Shown one piece after another: positions 4,626 to 6,717 of a stretch of 6,717 bases of DNA; position 1 is the stretch's first letter, and each line of letters opens with the position of its first letter. The notes under the pieces are model-generated. The model worked only from the letters and a program-made list of their open reading frames with translations, was not told where the DNA came from and made no database searches. Source of the stretch: Nanobdellota archaeon. GTDB lineage: Archaea; Nanobdellota; Nanobdellia; Pacearchaeales; GW2011-AR1. The translations under genes were made by a program, and so were the position numbers. Location of the stretch: positions 1 through 6,717 of the forward strand of contig JAUYDD010000110.1 of assembly GCA_030704765.1 (NCBI GenBank), read 5' to 3'.

Positions 4626-5189
4626 ATGAAAAAAAAGGTGAAAAAAAATAAAAAATTAACTAGGGAAGACAGGAAAATATTAAGGATACCTTTAAGATAT
4701 CTGATATTGCTTGCCATAATGTTCTCTTTACCTTTAATATATAAGATTATAACACCTCTTACAATCTATCCTGTTTTTTACATATTAAAATTATTTTATA
4801 GCAATGTATCAAGTCTGAATGATCTAATCATAATTAATCTTAAGACTTATGTAAAGATAATTCCAGCATGTGTGGCAGGATCAGCTTATTTATTATTATT
4901 AATATTGAACTTGACTCTTCCCATGGGAATCATGAAAAGGATATATTTTATATTATTATCTTTTTTAATGCTTCTTATAATAAACATAATTAGGATAGTT
5001 TTGTTTATCATCCTTTATCATAATGATTTTACTTATTTTGACCTGACTCATAAGTTTTTTTGGTATTTTTTAAGTACTTTGTTTGTTGTCATGATATGGT
5101 TTGTTTCAGTAAAGATATTTAAAGTAAAAGACATACCTTTTTATTCAGATGCTAAAGTTTTGATAAGAAGCATTAAAAAGAAAAAATAA
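4626..5189 (+). CDS. archaeosortase/exosortase-family transmembrane protein
   Basis: This 187-residue polytopic membrane protein has the invariant residues of the exosortase/archaeosortase family in the right order: Cys82 in PACVAGS at the start of a helix, Arg123 in NIIRIVLF, and His142 in LTHKFFWY. In the known family these form a Cys-Arg-His active site. It cuts C-terminal sorting signals of exported proteins and, in haloarchaeal ArtA, leads to lipid attachment. A very basic N-terminus (KKKVKKNKK) and tail (RSIKKKK) flank about five hydrophobic segments near 25-42, 45-58, 78-100, 104-131 and 144-163. The size and spare architecture fit the short archaeosortases of DPANN archaea. It starts next to the symmetrical TATA box, so its mRNA is probably leaderless. 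No protein in this window has an obvious matching sorting signal. The family assignment rests on motif order and topology. Confidence 0.78.
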   Translation: MKKKVKKNKKLTREDRKILRIPLRYLILLAIMFSLPLIYKIITPLTIYPVFYILKLFYSNVSSLNDLIIINLKTYVKIIPACVAGSAYLLLLILNLTLPMGIMKRIYFILLSFLMLLIINIIRIVLFIILYHNDFTYFDLTHKFFWYFLSTLFVVMIWFVSVKIFKVKDIPFYSDAKVLIRSIKKKK

Positions 5190-5250
5190 GATTTGTATTA
5201 TGAATTATTAAAAAGTTGACGAACAAGAGGAATCAATCGAGCCTTATCTT

Positions 5251-5991
5251 TCATTCAAAATATCGCATATATCCCTCTAATAATAGTATCTCAAATTTTT
5301 CAGTGACTTGAGTCACTTCACAATTATTATAAGTCAATATATAGCAGTTTTCCGAATCTTTTTCTATTTTAGTCTCATTTCCACTAGTTATCATTATTAC
5401 TGTGTTTTGAGGCCTGTTTTTACAGGTCACATACGGATAAGTTGTTGTAGATGCCTCTTCTTTTGATACAGCAGATTTAATATTGATTCTAGCAAAATCT
5501 TTTAAAAAACTTGCCAGGTTTATCATTGCTACCCCATTATCAGGACAGTTCTGCATATCTGGATTAAAAGAAAAATAAGTTGTGCCAATTTTTACAAATT
5601 TTAGTTCTTCACTAGTCACATTGGTCTTAACATCTAGATATCTGGGATCATTCCTAAAATTTATTCCATAAAGAGCAGTTATATCGCGCTGTTTTATAAC
5701 AGAGCCAGTTGTAGGTTTCACATTTGTAATAGGGATTTTAGTTGAATAAAACATCGTATTGCCTAACTTTGTTTTTTGAAAATCTAAATTAATGAATGTA
5801 AACTCATTATAGAACTTGTTATATAATATGGGTACTGCTATTGCTATTCCAATGACTGTTGCCATCATTAAGATAGCTAAAAAAATCTGTTTGTTCTGCT
5901 TTTTTTTCAGTTTTTTATCAATTGGAGCTTCTTTTTCTTTAGAGGTTTCAATACCTTCTTTTATATTCTCTGTTTTTTTCTCTTTAGCCAT
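5251..5991 (-). CDS. single-pass membrane protein with exported Cys-containing domain, paralogue of the next gene
   Basis: I do not recognise this 246-residue protein. It has a highly charged cytoplasmic N-terminus (1-35, Lys/Glu rich), one membrane helix at about 36-58, then a mixed alpha/beta domain that should lie outside the cell. The domain has four cysteines (149, 190, 216, 224) and sequons at Asn124 and Asn205. The C-terminal half aligns with the protein at 6035-6619: shared features are a YLD segment, an N-L-x-x-F helix, TCKN against DCKN, a hydrophobic strand, ENCYI against DKCVYI, then a Thr-rich stretch and a final hydrophobic strand. Cys190 and Cys216 match Cys145 and Cys170 with nearly the same spacing, which suggests a conserved disulphide. 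The gene has its own TATA box (6011-6020). It follows its paralogue on the same strand 43 bases on and converges with the archaeosortase gene. Its role is unknown; a surface or membrane-assembly function is only a guess. Confidence 0.8.
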   Translation of the reverse strand: MAKEKKTENIKEGIETSKEKEAPIDKKLKKKQNKQIFLAILMMATVIGIAIAVPILYNKFYNEFTFINLDFQKTKLGNTMFYSTKIPITNVKPTTGSVIKQRDITALYGINFRNDPRYLDVKTNVTSEELKFVKIGTTYFSFNPDMQNCPDNGVAMINLASFLKDFARINIKSAVSKEEASTTTYPYVTCKNRPQNTVIMITSGNETKIEKDSENCYILTYNNCEVTQVTEKFEILLLEGYMRYFE

Positions 5992-6010
5992 TTTTAATAA
6001 AATTAATTGG

Positions 6011-6020
6011 TTTATATATT
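6011..6020 (-). promoter_or_regulatory. TATA box of the downstream paralogue
   Basis: The minus strand reads AATATATAAA, centred about 25 bases before the ATG at 5991. This predicts a leaderless transcript that starts within the gap after the first paralogue. The two genes can thus be transcribed separately, and no Shine-Dalgarno is seen. Confidence 0.55.
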
Positions 6021-6034
6021 ATGAAGATGAAAAA

Positions 6035-6619
6035 TTATATTCCAAGTACCCTGAATACAAATGCATCAGTATATTTAGTCTGGTTTGAAAAACTGGATAT
6101 TATATAGACACATTTATCTTCTTGATAGATTTTTTCTCTTTCATTGTCTTTAACTTCTTTTATTATGATTATATTATCATTTTTACAATCTTTAATAGGT
6201 AAGCTAGTTGAGCAATTCTCTCCTTTAATACAGGCATTCTGTATCCTTAAAACAAAATTATTCAAGTTTCTTCCAATCTCATAATCAGGCATTCCAGTCT
6301 CTGTTACAAAATATAAAGGTTTGTTTTGATAAGAATCTAGATAAGTTCTTGAAGATATTATGACATCTTTTGTTTCTTCAGGATTATGCTTTGTCATTAG
6401 GTCTTGGCCATTAGAGTTAAAGTTCCAATAATCTCCGTTTCTAAGAAAAGTTATCCCATTATAGGTTATTTTACTGTATTCTTGATCATTTCCAGATTCA
6501 TAATTCAATGCAAAACCCGCTGTAGAAAGTATCATAATTACTATGAGGATTATTCCAATGACTAATCGATTTCTTTTAGATATACTGTCCCTTATTTCTT
6601 TTGTAATTATCTTTTTCAT
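6035..6619 (-). CDS. single-pass membrane protein with exported Cys-containing domain, unknown family
   Basis: This 194-residue protein has no recognised family. A basic start (KKIITKEIRDSISKRNR) leads into one membrane helix (about 19-38), so the rest, about 155 residues, should face outward. The outer domain has four cysteines (130, 136, 145, 170) and sequons at Asn135 and Asn179. Cys145 and Cys170 match a cysteine pair in the protein at 5251-5991, while Cys130 and Cys136 have no counterpart there and may pair with each other. It lacks the long charged N-terminal extension of its paralogue and has a shorter outer domain. The two probably arose by an old tandem duplication, since similarity is limited to spaced motifs. 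The ATG at 6619 is the first before the basic-hydrophobic N-terminus. A copy of the palindromic element ends about 20 bases upstream, so its promoter may lie within that element. Confidence 0.8.
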   Translation of the reverse strand: MKKIITKEIRDSISKRNRLVIGIILIVIMILSTAGFALNYESGNDQEYSKITYNGITFLRNGDYWNFNSNGQDLMTKHNPEETKDVIISSRTYLDSYQNKPLYFVTETGMPDYEIGRNLNNFVLRIQNACIKGENCSTSLPIKDCKNDNIIIIKEVKDNEREKIYQEDKCVYIISSFSNQTKYTDAFVFRVLGI

Positions 6620-6635
6620 GTTGATTTAAGATTTT

Positions 6636-6698
6636 ATGTCAGAAATTAAACCACATCTTTTAAGATGTGGATGTTAGTTTGTTTTAATTTCTGAGCAC
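6636..6698 (-). repeat. palindromic element, copy 3 (inverted)
   Basis: Read on the minus strand this copy runs TGCTCAGAAATT, unpaired bases, an inner hairpin, then AATTTCTGACATAA. A 12-bp outer stem pairs 6639-6650 with 6683-6694. The inner 9-bp palindrome is 6651-6659 with 6662-6670. Twelve unpaired bases (6671-6682) lie on one side only. The flanks TGCTC and GACATAA match copies 1 and 2. Arms differ from copy 2 in the outer stem (CAGAAATTAAA against CGGAAATTGAA) and the inner one (CCACATCTT against CCTCATCTT), with matching changes on the opposite arms. Confidence 0.75.
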
Positions 6699-6717
6699 AA
6701 GAAAATTGTTTTATGCA

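Noticed and set aside
5816..6088. Plus-strand open frame of 90 codons with hydrophobic stretches.
   Set aside because: Its hydrophobicity mirrors the membrane helix and Lys-rich tail of the minus-strand gene at 5251-5991. It also runs across that gene's promoter.

Overview
The window looks like a piece of an AT-rich archaeal genome, most likely from the DPANN group (Pacearchaeota or Woesearchaeota type). The main pointers are: a Dph2-family diphthamide protein; an S-layer-like surface protein with a signal peptide, CARDB/NEW3-like domains and a C-terminal membrane anchor; an archaeosortase-type Cys/Arg/His membrane peptidase homologue; and TATA boxes about 25 bases before start codons (leaderless genes) instead of bacterial promoters. 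The lineage is inferred from gene content; no rRNA or other marker gene is present.

Layout. 1-288 has no clearly recognised gene: it holds a palindromic repeat (copy 1) and a short ORF (113-292) that overlaps the next gene by ATGA. 289-909 (+) is a short Dph2-like protein lacking the usual first domain. 910-1285 lies between convergent genes and is almost entirely inverted repeats: two tandem double-hairpin units, a long imperfect palindrome, a hairpin nested in a short outer stem, and a second copy of the element seen at 67-132. 1286-1660 (-) is a four-helix membrane protein with a strong Shine-Dalgarno. A divergent promoter region follows. 1872-3596 (+) is the S-layer-like protein and 3642-3962 (+) a YpjD/MazG-like nucleotide pyrophosphohydrolase, which abuts with no gap the convergent PAP2 phosphatase (3963-4577, -). 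PAP2 and the archaeosortase homologue (4626-5189, +) diverge from what looks like one symmetrical TATA box. 5251-5991 and 6035-6619 (both -) are two diverged tandem paralogues: single-pass membrane proteins with exported, cysteine-containing domains and no recognised function. A third copy of the palindromic element (6639-6694) sits just upstream of the last gene.

Together, most of 1286-6619 concerns the cell envelope: a surface-layer-type protein, a possible sorting enzyme, a lipid phosphatase and three membrane proteins of unknown role. The S-layer-like protein carries no obvious archaeosortase sorting signal, so no enzyme-substrate pair can be claimed from this window. The least explained content is the family of nested palindromes, whose stems keep pairing while their sequence changes. 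They could be non-autonomous mobile elements (IS200/IS605- or REP-like) or structured RNAs.
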